DNA of 64,000 nt, taken from positions 32,904-96,903 of the forward strand of contig NZ_JAHXRQ010000020.1 in assembly GCF_019392335.1 (NCBI RefSeq), read 5' to 3'. Below are positions 17,510-26,011 of this stretch, in pieces; within the stretch, counting starts at the first letter, position 1; every line of letters begins with the position of its first letter. The position numbers were made by a program, and so were the translations under genes. This stretch comes from Mameliella sp. CS4. GTDB taxonomy: Bacteria; Pseudomonadota; Alphaproteobacteria; Rhodobacterales; Rhodobacteraceae. The notes beneath the pieces are model-generated. The model saw only the letters and a list, made by a program, of their open reading frames with translations, was not told the origin of the DNA and did no database searches.

Positions 17510-18931
17510 GTGACCCAAGACTACCCCGTCTATGGCCGGATCGACGGCCCCATCGTCATCATCGGCTTCGGCTCGATCGGCAAGGGCGTCTGGCCCCTGA
17601 TCGAACGCCACTTCGACTATGACGCCGACAAGCTGACCGTGATCGAGCCGGACGCGGGCCAGGCCAACTTCCTGCGCCAGCACAAGCTGAACCACCTGCA
17701 GGTTGCCCTGACGCCCGAGAACTACCGCGAGGTGCTGGGCGGTCTGTTCCCGGAGGGCAAGGGCTTTTGCGTCAACCTCTCGGTCGATACCTCCTCGCTG
17801 GACATGATGAAATTCTGCCGCGAGATCGGGGTGCCCTATATCGACACGGTGGTCGAGCCCTGGGCAGGCTACTATTTCGGCACGACGGACAACGCCGCGC
17901 GCACCAACTATGCCCTGCGCCAAAAGATGCGGGACGAGAAGGCGCGCAACCCCGGCGGCACCACGGCGGTCAGCTGCTGCGGCGCCAACCCGGGCATGGT
18001 CAGCTGGTTCGTCAAGGAAGCCCTGCTGACGCTGGCCAAGGACACGGGCCGCGAGGTGACGGCACCGACAGACCGCGACGGCTGGGCAAAGCTGATGATG
18101 TCGCTGGGCGTCAAGGGCGTCCACATCGCCGAACGCGACACCCAGGCGCGCCGCCTGCCCCGGCCACGCAATGTCTTTGTCAACACCTGGTCGGTCGAGG
18201 GCTTCATTGCCGAGGGGTTCCAGCCCGCCGAGCTGGGCTGGGGCACGCATGAAACCTGGTTCCCCGAAAACGGCCACCGCCAGGACAGCGGCTGTCAGGC
18301 GGGGATCTGGCTGGAACGGCCCGGCGCCATCACCCGCGTCCATACCTGGTGCCCCACGCCGGGGCCGCAGTTCGGCTTTCTCGTGACCCATAACGAGGCG
18401 ATCTCGATCTCGGACTACTACACCGTGGGCGAAGGCGCCCACCCCGAGTTCCGCCCGACCTGCCACTATGCCTATCACCCCTGTGACGACGCGGTGTTGT
18501 CGCTGCACGAAATGTTCGGCTCGGGCCACCAGCAGACCAAGCACCACATCCTGACCGAGGACGAGATCGTCGAGGGCATCGACGAGCTGGGCGTGCTGCT
18601 GTTCGGGCATGAGAAGAACGCGCTCTGGTACGGCTCACGCCTGTCCAACGAAGAGGCACGCGACCTTGCCCCCTACCAGAACAGCACCGGTTTGCAGGTA
18701 ACATCTGCCGTGCTTGCGGGCATGGTCTGGGCGCTGGAAAACCCGAACGCCGGCATCGTCGAAACCGACGAGATGGACCACGCCCGCTGTCTAGAGGTGC
18801 AACGCCCCTACCTTGGCCCGGTCGAGGCGCATTACACCGACTGGACCCCGCTGCAGGACCGCTGGGAGCATTTCCCCGAGGACATCGACGAGAGCGATCC
18901 CTGGTTGTTCCGGAACGTCCTGGCGACGTGA
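17510..18931 (+). CDS. hss: Homospermidine synthase
   Basis: Makes homospermidine from putrescine (two putrescines, or putrescine plus spermidine) with NAD as cofactor. The 473-residue protein has the Rossmann motif IGFGSIGKG, and conserved blocks DTVVEPWAGYY, CCGANPGMVSWFVK and HTWCPTPGPQFGF typical of bacterial Hss. The start is a GTG preceded by CAGGAGA; the TQDYPVYGRIDGP opening fits the family. Agmatinase at 5.0-6.0 kb could supply the putrescine. Confidence 0.95.
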   Translation: MTQDYPVYGRIDGPIVIIGFGSIGKGVWPLIERHFDYDADKLTVIEPDAGQANFLRQHKLNHLQVALTPENYREVLGGLFPEGKGFCVNLSVDTSSLDMMKFCREIGVPYIDTVVEPWAGYYFGTTDNAARTNYALRQKMRDEKARNPGGTTAVSCCGANPGMVSWFVKEALLTLAKDTGREVTAPTDRDGWAKLMMSLGVKGVHIAERDTQARRLPRPRNVFVNTWSVEGFIAEGFQPAELGWGTHETWFPENGHRQDSGCQAGIWLERPGAITRVHTWCPTPGPQFGFLVTHNEAISISDYYTVGEGAHPEFRPTCHYAYHPCDDAVLSLHEMFGSGHQQTKHHILTEDEIVEGIDELGVLLFGHEKNALWYGSRLSNEEARDLAPYQNSTGLQVTSAVLAGMVWALENPNAGIVETDEMDHARCLEVQRPYLGPVEAHYTDWTPLQDRWEHFPEDIDESDPWLFRNVLAT

Positions 18932-18939
18932 GGGAGCGT

Positions 18940-18966
18940 CAGGATGGGTTTGCAAAACCCATCCTG
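18940..18966. terminator. Palindrome between convergent hss and map-like genes
   Basis: A perfect 12-base inverted repeat, CAGGATGGGTTT and AAACCCATCCTG with loop GCA, lies between the two stop codons. It lacks a T run on either strand, but the position suggests a bidirectional transcription end or 3'-end stabiliser. Confidence 0.6.
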
Positions 18967-18986
18967 TGGCGGCCTGCGCGTCTGGC

Positions 18987-19709
18987 TCAGCCCGGCAGCG
19001 TCGCAATGATCGGCGCGCGATCCGTGGCCACGACCGTATGCTCATATTGCACCGCCAAAGCGGGTGGCTGGCTGTAAAGGGTCCAGCCGTCCGCGCCTTC
19101 TGTCGCCATCATCCCGCCGTTGGACAAGAATGGCTCAATCGTCAGGACCAATCCCTTGTGGATGCGGCGCCTGTCCCCCCCCCGCGTCGGCCATGTGGCG
19201 ATTTCATCCGGGTATTCGTGCAAGGTTCGGCCCACGCCATGACTGGCGAGGTTGCGGATCAACGTATAGCCGCGGGCCGAGGCAAAGCGGCCAATGGCCT
19301 TGCCGATACCCGCCAAGGGTCTGTCATGCCCCACTTGTGCAATCCCGATCTGCATGGCGCGCGTGCCATCCCGGCACAGCCGGTCAAGGGATGGTTTGAC
19401 CGGCCTGACGCGAAAACTCGCCCCGGTATCCGCAAACAGGCCAGCCTTGGAAGCGGAGACATCAATGTTCACGAGATCCCCAGCCTCGATGACGCGGCCA
19501 CCGGGAATGCCATGCGCAATCTCTTCATTGACGCTGATGCAGGTTGTCCCGGGGAACCCATAGGTCGATTTCGGCGCAGACTGCGCCCCCTCGCGGTCAA
19601 GTTCGGCGCGTCCGATCTCGTCCAGCTCATGCGTTGTCATCCCCGGCTCAATAGCCCTGGACATCACCCGCAGGGTATTCGCGACAATCCGGCCGATCGA
19701 TTTCAGCAC
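18987..19709 (-). CDS. map: Type I methionine aminopeptidase, 5' end possibly frameshifted
   Basis: Removes N-terminal methionine. All metal ligands are visible: Asp in NIDVS and FADTG, His in SHGVGRTLHEYP, Glu in LTIEP and QYEHTVV; the substrate His is in AHGIPGG. At 240 residues from a GTG it is shorter than the family. Upstream, a good Shine-Dalgarno sequence (GAAGGGA) precedes an ATG at 19728 that would encode MTIT, the usual Map opening. That ATG is out of frame with the rest, where the frame reads QLDVLKSIGR after a stop. A two-base deletion or one-base insertion near 19715-19720 would explain this. Probably a second map paralogue. Confidence 0.8.
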   Translation of the reverse strand: MLKSIGRIVANTLRVMSRAIEPGMTTHELDEIGRAELDREGAQSAPKSTYGFPGTTCISVNEEIAHGIPGGRVIEAGDLVNIDVSASKAGLFADTGASFRVRPVKPSLDRLCRDGTRAMQIGIAQVGHDRPLAGIGKAIGRFASARGYTLIRNLASHGVGRTLHEYPDEIATWPTRGGDRRRIHKGLVLTIEPFLSNGGMMATEGADGWTLYSQPPALAVQYEHTVVATDRAPIIATLPG

Positions 19710-19812
19710 GTCGAGTTGTGATCGTCATGCGCGGTCCCTTCCCAAAAGCGTCGTTCCGGCAACAGGATAGCAGCCTGTCGCGGCAACGTTGCCTCGGCCT
19801 CTCTTCTCCAAC

Positions 19813-19838
19813 AAAAAAGCCGCCCCTCGGGGCGGCTT
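19813..19838 (-). terminator. Intrinsic terminator after tig
   Basis: On the minus strand AGCCGCCCC and GGGGCGGCT form a nine-base stem with a two-base centre, followed by six T. It begins 27 bases past the tig stop. Confidence 0.93.
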
Positions 19839-19864
19839 TTCCGTATCTCGAAAGAGGCTGACGA

Positions 19865-21190
19865 TCACTCGTCGTCCAGCTCCTCGACCGCCTTCTGCAG
19901 GTCGTCCTTGGTGATTTCTTTCTCGGTCACCTGGGCCTGTTCGACGATGTGGTCGACAACCTTGTCCTCGAAGAGCGGCGCGCGCAGCTGCTGCTGCATC
20001 TGCGGGTTCTGGCGCACGTATTCAAAGAATTCACGCTCCTGGCCCGGGTACTGACGTGCCTGGTTCATGATCGCCTGGGTCATCTCGGCCTCGGAAACCT
20101 CGACCTCGGCTTTCTGGCCCAGCTCGGCCAGCAGCAGGCCAAGGCGCACGCGGCGCTCGGCCAGCTTGGTGTGCTCCTCGGTGGTCTCGATCTCGGGGTG
20201 ATCGTGGCCCTGAACGTCCGGGTTTTCCTCGTGCCACAGCTGGTGCGCGATCTGCTTGGCTTCGGCTTCGACCAGGGTCGGCGGCAGCTCGAAGGAGACC
20301 AGTTCATCCAGCTTGTCCAGCAGGGCGCGCTTCATCACCTGGCGCGCGGCACCGGCATATTCGGCCTCCAGGCGCTCGCGGATCTGGGTCTTGAGGCTGT
20401 CGAGATCCTCGGCACCGAATTTCTGCGCCATCTCGTCGTTGATCTCGGCGGCCTTGGGGGCTTTGACGCCCTTGACGGTTACGTCAAAGACCGCGTCCTT
20501 GCCGGCCAGATGCTCGGCGCCGTATTCCTCGGGGAATTTCACCTCGACGGCTTTCTCGTCACCGACGGAGACACCCACCAGCTGCTCTTCGAAGCCGGGA
20601 ATGAACGAGCCGGAGCCCAGCGCCAGCGGGTAATCCTCGGCGGCGCCGCCCTCGAAGGGTTCGCCATCGACCTTGCCGACAAAATCGATGACCACCTGGT
20701 CGCCGTCCTCGGCCGCGCCGTCCTTGTCCTCGAAATCCTGTGCCGAGGAGGCCAGCGATTCCAGCGCCTCGTCAACGGCCGCGTCGTCGGCCTTGACCAC
20801 CAGGCGTTCCAGCACGATGCCGGAGGCGTCGAATTCGGGCACTTCGGGCAGGGCTTCGTAGGTCATCTCGACCTGGATGTCGTCGCCCTCTTTCCAGTCC
20901 TCGTTGGTCATCTTGACCTCGGGCTGCAGCGCCGGACGATCGCCCGAGTCCTCGAAGTGCTGGTTCATGGCACCGTCGATGACTTCCTGCATGGTCTCGC
21001 CCAGCACGCGCTGGCCGAACTGCTTTTTCAGCAGCGGAAGCGGCACCTTGCCCTTGCGGAACCCCTTCATCTCGATGTCGGGCTGGGCTTCTTTCAGCTT
21101 TTCGGTGACTTTCTCGTCCAGCTCGGACGCCGTCACGGTGATGGCGTAGCCGCGCTTGAGGCCTTCGTTCAGCGTCTCGGTGACCTGCAT
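19865..21190 (-). CDS. tig: Trigger factor (ribosome-associated chaperone and prolyl isomerase)
   Basis: A 441-residue protein with the ribosome-docking motif GFRKGKVP in the N-terminal domain, an FKBP-type isomerase domain (residues about 160-245, VVIDFVGKVDGEPFEGG), and a helical C-terminal chaperone domain ending in an acidic tail. The start MQVTETLNEGLKR matches the family and is preceded by GGAAGAG; an upstream extension of the frame is not protein-like. Single-gene unit. Confidence 0.96.
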   Translation of the reverse strand: MQVTETLNEGLKRGYAITVTASELDEKVTEKLKEAQPDIEMKGFRKGKVPLPLLKKQFGQRVLGETMQEVIDGAMNQHFEDSGDRPALQPEVKMTNEDWKEGDDIQVEMTYEALPEVPEFDASGIVLERLVVKADDAAVDEALESLASSAQDFEDKDGAAEDGDQVVIDFVGKVDGEPFEGGAAEDYPLALGSGSFIPGFEEQLVGVSVGDEKAVEVKFPEEYGAEHLAGKDAVFDVTVKGVKAPKAAEINDEMAQKFGAEDLDSLKTQIRERLEAEYAGAARQVMKRALLDKLDELVSFELPPTLVEAEAKQIAHQLWHEENPDVQGHDHPEIETTEEHTKLAERRVRLGLLLAELGQKAEVEVSEAEMTQAIMNQARQYPGQEREFFEYVRQNPQMQQQLRAPLFEDKVVDHIVEQAQVTEKEITKDDLQKAVEELDDE

Positions 21191-21290
21191 GTCTCTTCCC
21201 TCGGAATTCAAGCGCCCCGGAAAACGGGGCGCGTCTGGTCGGCGAATTTGGCACCTTCTATTGCCCGTGGCGCCCGCGCGCAAGCCGCTT

Positions 21291-22016
21291 TCAGGCGCTT
21301 GTGCGCAGGGTTTCGGCCCGCATTCGCTGATAATGCGGCAAGGCGGCGTCATGCACCGCCGAAAGCTCCGGGGCCACGGCGGGCAACGCCCCCTCGGCCC
21401 CGGCAAAGCCGGTAGAGCGGTGGACAGCGTCGTACCAATGACTTGCCCAGACGCCGTCATCGGCATGACCGCCGGCGGGCCAGGCCAGCATCGCCGGATC
21501 GAAGTCGAGGCCGATGGCCCCGCAGAGCGCCCGCAGCGCCGCCTCGGGCGCGCGGCGAATGTCGAAACTGTCGATCACCGCATAGCGCCACCCGCGCGCG
21601 CGCACCGCATCGAAGATCGCGCATTGCTGGGCAAAGCCGATGTCCGCAAGTGTCGGATTCTCACGCTTGGCGGCATAGCTGGCCAGCACCCGCGCCGGGT
21701 GGCGGATCAGGAAGACATGCGCGGCATCATCGGCCCAGTCCAGGCTGTCACCGTCCAGGTGGTGATGGGTCATCAGCTTGAGGTAGAAATGCGCCTGCCC
21801 GCCCGGCGCGGGCGCGGCGCAGCGCCGGGCGACCTCTACCGGGTCGGGAATGCCTGCCTGAACGATCTCTGCGCCCATCGGGTGCGCGATCCCCGTCCGC
21901 GTCAGGTACGCCGCGTAAAAGGGTTCGTCCCAGACGCCGCAATCGGGCCGGGCCCCAAAGGCATACATCATCGCGGTCGACAGGTTGCGCGGTCCGGACC
22001 AGCAGGCGATGTTCAT
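21291..22016 (-). CDS. Sulfotransferase-like protein
   Basis: The 241-residue protein starts MNIACWSGPRNLSTAMMYAF, which is the P-loop-like 5'-phosphosulfate-binding segment of the sulfotransferase fold (SGPRNLSTAM). It has VFLIRHPARVLASYAA as the second PAPS-binding region. Members of this group are widespread in marine Alphaproteobacteria and their acceptors are not known. It lies 78 bases downstream of the hybrid kinase gene on the same strand and may be co-transcribed with it. Confidence 0.7.
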   Translation of the reverse strand: MNIACWSGPRNLSTAMMYAFGARPDCGVWDEPFYAAYLTRTGIAHPMGAEIVQAGIPDPVEVARRCAAPAPGGQAHFYLKLMTHHHLDGDSLDWADDAAHVFLIRHPARVLASYAAKRENPTLADIGFAQQCAIFDAVRARGWRYAVIDSFDIRRAPEAALRALCGAIGLDFDPAMLAWPAGGHADDGVWASHWYDAVHRSTGFAGAEGALPAVAPELSAVHDAALPHYQRMRAETLRTSA

Positions 22017-22094
22017 GGGCTATTGTCCCCGTCTTGGCTGTTGTGCGTCGCGCCTTTCTGCGCTGAAACCGCGCCCGCGTCGAGCCTTGCCGCG

Positions 22095-24593
22095 TCAGGC
22101 GACGCTGGGGTCCGGCGCGGTCTCCCAGGCCCGGCGGGCCTGGGAGACCGCCTGCGCGAGGGCCGCAGCATCCTCGGCCTCGGCCGTGGTCTCGACCGAC
22201 AGCAGCGCCATGCGCAGGTCGGCTTGCCCGAAGGCCGCCGCGCTGCCCGCAATCCGGTGGGCGCGGTCCGCAATCTCTGACCAGTCGTCCGGCATCGTGG
22301 CAAGCCAGTCAAAGAGCGCACAGGTTTCATCCAGGTAGCGCGCCTTGAGCGCCGCCAGCGGATCGTCGACCGCCGGATCGCGCGGCGCGCCCTCTGCCAA
22401 CGTCGCGTCCGAGCAGAAGCGGGCAATGACCTGCGCCAGCTCCTTTTTCATCAGCGGCTTGCCCAGGAAATCCGACATCCCACCCGCGATAAACCGGTCC
22501 TTGGCCTCGGGCAGGACATTGGCCGAGAGCGCCACGATGGGCGCGTCACGGTTCGGCCCCTGCCCGTCCCGGATCGCCCGGGTCGCGGCCAGCCCGTCCA
22601 TCACCGGCATCCGGATGTCCATCAGGATCAGGTCGAAACACCGCGCCCCTGCGGCCACCACCGCCTCTTGCCCGTTGCGGGCGACGCTGACGTCATGCCC
22701 CATCAGGCTCAGCATGTCGCGCGCCAGGTCCAGATTGATCTCGTTGTCCTCGACCAGGAGAATGCTGCAAGGTCCCGCCGGGGCGCACCCCGTTCCGGTC
22801 CGGTCCGCGTTATGCGGGGCCCGGGCGGCCCGCACCGGCAGACGCAGCCAGAACACGCTGCCTTCGCCCAGGGTGCTTTCGGCACCGATCTCCCCCTGCA
22901 TCGCACGCACAAAGCGCCGCGCGATCCCCAGCCCCAGCCCCGTGCCCGGAAGACCCTTGTCCTGCGTGCATCCGCTGGTCTGGAAATCCTCGAAAACCCT
23001 GTCGAGATCCGCCTCGGCAATGCCGATGCCGGTGTCGATGATTCGGATCTCCAGCCAGAGCCCCGCCTCGGCCCCTGGCTGGTCCAAAGGTTTGACCTGC
23101 TCGATCTCGACCTGGACATGGCCGTCGCGGGTGAACTTGATCGCGTTGCCGATGAGGTTGACCAGCACCTGCTGCAGGCGCGAGGCATCGACACGGATCC
23201 AGTCCGCCGGCGCCCCGGTCCAGGCCCAGTCCAGCGTGTTGCCATTGGCCTCGGCCGCGCTGGTCTGGCTGTCGATGATGTCCTGGACCAACCGGCCCGG
23301 ATCGACGACCTCGGCCCGCAGGGCGGTCGCCCCGGATTCGAACCGCGCGATGTCCAGAACCGCATCCACATGCGACATCAACAGCTTGCCGGAGACGGCC
23401 ATGTTGTGAACATAGCGCGCCTGCGCCGGGGTCAGGTCGGTTTCCTCCAGCAGCGAGAGATTGCCCAGAACGCCGTTCAGCGGTGTGCGGATCTCATGCG
23501 TCATCATCGCCAGAAAGTCCGCCTTGGCCTTTTCGCCGGCCAGCGCCTTGTCCCGTGCCTCGACCAGCTCGTTCTCGGATGAGACGCGGTGCGAGATGTC
23601 GCGCAGGAACCCGACGATGATCTCTTCGCTGCCGGTCCGGGCGGTCTCCAGCGCCAGTTCCGCCGGGAACACCTCTCCGGTGCTGCGCATCGCGTCCAGC
23701 CGAACGCGCCCGCGCCCGACCACTCGCCGTTCGCCCCCCGCGCGCATCCGCGCCATGCCTGCCTCATGCGCGTCGCGCAGGTGGTCAGGCACGATCAGCC
23801 CGCCGATGTTGCGGCCGACGACCTGCTGCGCATCATACTTGAAAATCCGCTCGGCGGCCGGGTTGAACTGCTGGATCTTGCCGCTCAGATCGGCCACCAG
23901 CACCGCGTCCAGCGAGGTGTCGAGAATGGTGTTCAGCCGGGAGTAGGCGGCGGCCAGCTCATGCCCCCGCCGTTCGGTCTGGCGCGAGGCGTTCTGCGCG
24001 TGGCGCAGAAGAAAGATCAGCACCATGACCAGGACCGCCGTCAGCAAACCCAGCCGCATCAGCGTGACGGCGACCGAAATCCGCTGGAAATCGGACTGCC
24101 GCGCGAAATGGTAGAGGCCGGAGGTGGCGAGATCCCGCAGGTCGGCGCGGCTTTGGCCAAAGGCGGATTCGATCCGCGGCAGGCCCGCGGCCAGCTCGGC
24201 CCGGGGTCCGTCGATCAGCGGCACCAGGTCGTCCAGGGTCCGCCGGATGCGCTGCATCGGCTCCGCGAACTCCGGAAGGTCGCGCAGCGATTCATACAAG
24301 GCGCCGGTTTCCAGCGTTGAGATCCGGCTGTAGAAAATATCGAACTCTTCGATCAGCCGGTCGAGGTCGGGCTCTGGCTGGCGCCGGGCGGTGTCCAGCG
24401 CATGGCGCATTTCCAGAAATTCGACCTCTGCCTGGGACAGGGTCCATTGCACGTTGTCGGAATTGGCAGAGTTCAGCAGACGCAGGTCGCGGACGATTTC
24501 GACCGCCAGAAAGCCGATGGCGACCATGCAGATCAGCGCGACCCCGAAAAAGATCGCACGCCCGCCCCGCAGGAAACGGTTGCGCCTGCTCAT
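22095..24593 (-). CDS. Hybrid sensor histidine kinase with PAS, REC and HPt domains
   Basis: An 832-residue inner-membrane sensor. Membrane segments near residues 12-32 and 177-197 flank a periplasmic helical domain of about 145 residues. Then come a PAS domain (about 220-335), HisKA with phospho-acceptor His366 in MMTHEIRTPLNG, and an ATPase domain with NLIGNAIKF, DTGIGI and GTGLGLGI. The receiver domain has Asp659 in LMDIRMPVMDG, and the HPt domain has His779 in AHRIAGSAAAFG. It is a complete phosphorelay without a separate output. The LuxR-type regulator at 25.4 kb is a likely receiver. The SUOX-fold gene upstream on the same strand may share its operon. Confidence 0.93.
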   Translation of the reverse strand: MSRRNRFLRGGRAIFFGVALICMVAIGFLAVEIVRDLRLLNSANSDNVQWTLSQAEVEFLEMRHALDTARRQPEPDLDRLIEEFDIFYSRISTLETGALYESLRDLPEFAEPMQRIRRTLDDLVPLIDGPRAELAAGLPRIESAFGQSRADLRDLATSGLYHFARQSDFQRISVAVTLMRLGLLTAVLVMVLIFLLRHAQNASRQTERRGHELAAAYSRLNTILDTSLDAVLVADLSGKIQQFNPAAERIFKYDAQQVVGRNIGGLIVPDHLRDAHEAGMARMRAGGERRVVGRGRVRLDAMRSTGEVFPAELALETARTGSEEIIVGFLRDISHRVSSENELVEARDKALAGEKAKADFLAMMTHEIRTPLNGVLGNLSLLEETDLTPAQARYVHNMAVSGKLLMSHVDAVLDIARFESGATALRAEVVDPGRLVQDIIDSQTSAAEANGNTLDWAWTGAPADWIRVDASRLQQVLVNLIGNAIKFTRDGHVQVEIEQVKPLDQPGAEAGLWLEIRIIDTGIGIAEADLDRVFEDFQTSGCTQDKGLPGTGLGLGIARRFVRAMQGEIGAESTLGEGSVFWLRLPVRAARAPHNADRTGTGCAPAGPCSILLVEDNEINLDLARDMLSLMGHDVSVARNGQEAVVAAGARCFDLILMDIRMPVMDGLAATRAIRDGQGPNRDAPIVALSANVLPEAKDRFIAGGMSDFLGKPLMKKELAQVIARFCSDATLAEGAPRDPAVDDPLAALKARYLDETCALFDWLATMPDDWSEIADRAHRIAGSAAAFGQADLRMALLSVETTAEAEDAAALAQAVSQARRAWETAPDPSVA

Positions 24594-24627
24594 GCCCGGT
24601 CCGACAGCGCGCCCATCCCCGTCCCGA

Positions 24628-25149
24628 TCAGTCCAGGACGGTCATGCGGTCAAGCTGCCAGATGCTGCGGGCATAGATGACCTCTGTCCGGTAGGTGCTG
24701 GAAGAGGCATAGGGATAGATCAGCCAGAGCGGCCCCTTGTCCCGGCGCGACATGGTCTTGCCGTCCATTGCATAGGCCAGGATCGGCCCGCCCTCGACCG
24801 CGTCCGCAATGGGCACGGTGACCGCGTAGTCGTTGATGGCCCGGGCGTCGATTTCCTGGCCCTCGGCGCCAAGGTAGTCCAGCAGGTCATCCAGCGCGAC
24901 ACCCGTGAATTCCGAGGTGCCGGCCGTCCAGATCGTGTCCGTCGTGATGGTGGTTTCGCCGATGTCGCGCAGCATCTGCAGATCCAGACGCGCCCGACCT
25001 TCGCCATTGGTGCGGGCAATCGTGCCCTCCACCGTCAGGATGACAGGGCCATGGGGTTCGGGCAGATGTTCGGCCGGTGCGGCGCCTGCCAGGGTAAAGG
25101 TCAGGAAAAGAGCGGCGCTGGCGGACTGCACATTAGGAAACGTCATCAT
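24628..25149 (-). CDS. Exported SUOX-fold (molybdopterin-binding-like) protein
   Basis: A 173-residue protein with an N-terminal signal peptide (ALFLTFTLAGAAPAEHL). The body resembles the small oxidoreductase molybdopterin-binding fold: VILTVEGTIARTNGEG, TGVALDDLLDYLGAEG, and IYPYASSSTYRTEVIYARSIWQLDR at the end. The conserved cysteine that binds molybdenum in true sulfite oxidases is absent; I see no cysteine in the protein. It may therefore be a binding or sensing protein. It lies 34 bases upstream of the hybrid kinase on the same strand, which suggests an accessory sensing role. Confidence 0.7.
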   Translation of the reverse strand: MMTFPNVQSASAALFLTFTLAGAAPAEHLPEPHGPVILTVEGTIARTNGEGRARLDLQMLRDIGETTITTDTIWTAGTSEFTGVALDDLLDYLGAEGQEIDARAINDYAVTVPIADAVEGGPILAYAMDGKTMSRRDKGPLWLIYPYASSSTYRTEVIYARSIWQLDRMTVLD

Positions 25150-25396
25150 GAATCGGGTCCCTCGGGGTTTGAAATGGATCTTGGCACAGACCCTTTAACA
25201 GAGCATGTGTGTTTTGGGATGTGTGGACTATCCATCGGGATAGGCAATTGTCGGGCCCCTGTGCTGTTGCAGGGGCCTCCTGCCCAAAGGCGTCGGGCCG
25301 CCTCCTTTCGTTCAAAGTTCCGGCAGGGCGCGGCGCTTAACTCCGCACTTACGGGCCTGCCCTATCGTGGCACTTCACGCTGCAAGGACTCAGCCC

Positions 25397-26011
25397 ATGC
25401 GAATACTGATTGCCGACGATCACGACCTCTTGCGCGACACGCTGGTGGCCTTCCTGGGCGCGACCGACGGGTTCGAGATCGGCACCGCCGCCAGCTTTCC
25501 CGAGGCATGCGCCCGCATCCGCGAAGACGAGGTCTATGACCTCGTGCTGCTGGACTACAAGATGCCCGGAATGCAGGGGCTGGACAGCCTGCGCGAGGCG
25601 ATGGACATGGCGGGCGGCCAGCGCGTCGCCCTGATCTCGGGCCAGGCCACGCGCGAGATCGCGGAGCAGGCGCTGGAACTGGGCGCGGCAGGGTTCGTGC
25701 CCAAGACATTGCCGGCGAAATCGCTGGTCAACGCGGTCCGCTTCATGGCGATGGGTGAGAAATACGCCCCCATCGACTTCATGACGCAGGCCGACAACAG
25801 CATCAGCCCGGCCCTGGCGCTCAAGCTGACCCCGCGCGAACTGGACGTGCTCAAGGGGCTGGGACAGGGGTTGTCAAACAAGGAAATCGCCCGCGACCTG
25901 GGACTGACGGAACCGACAATCAAGCTGCATATGAAGACCCTGTACCGCAAGCTGGAGGTGAACAATCGCACGCAGGCGGCGCTGGCCGCACGCGAGGCGG
26001 GGGTGTTCTAG
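25397..26011 (+). CDS. NarL/LuxR-type response regulator
   Basis: A 204-residue two-domain regulator. The receiver domain has the acidic pair IADDHD, phospho-acceptor Asp53 in LLDYKMPGM and a Lys in FVPKTL. The C-terminal helix-turn-helix is LuxR type: LTPRELDVLKGL, then GLSNKEIARDLGLTEPTIK. The start MRILIADDH is set by alignment. It is divergent from the SUOX-fold/hybrid-kinase unit and converges on the catalase-like gene with a four-base overlap of stops. The most likely partner is the neighbouring hybrid kinase. Confidence 0.92.
   Translation: MRILIADDHDLLRDTLVAFLGATDGFEIGTAASFPEACARIREDEVYDLVLLDYKMPGMQGLDSLREAMDMAGGQRVALISGQATREIAEQALELGAAGFVPKTLPAKSLVNAVRFMAMGEKYAPIDFMTQADNSISPALALKLTPRELDVLKGLGQGLSNKEIARDLGLTEPTIKLHMKTLYRKLEVNNRTQAALAAREAGVF

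Noticed and set aside
17489..18610. Long minus-strand open frame opposite hss
   Set aside because: It mirrors the codon pattern of hss and has no family features; similar antisense frames occur opposite most GC-rich genes here.
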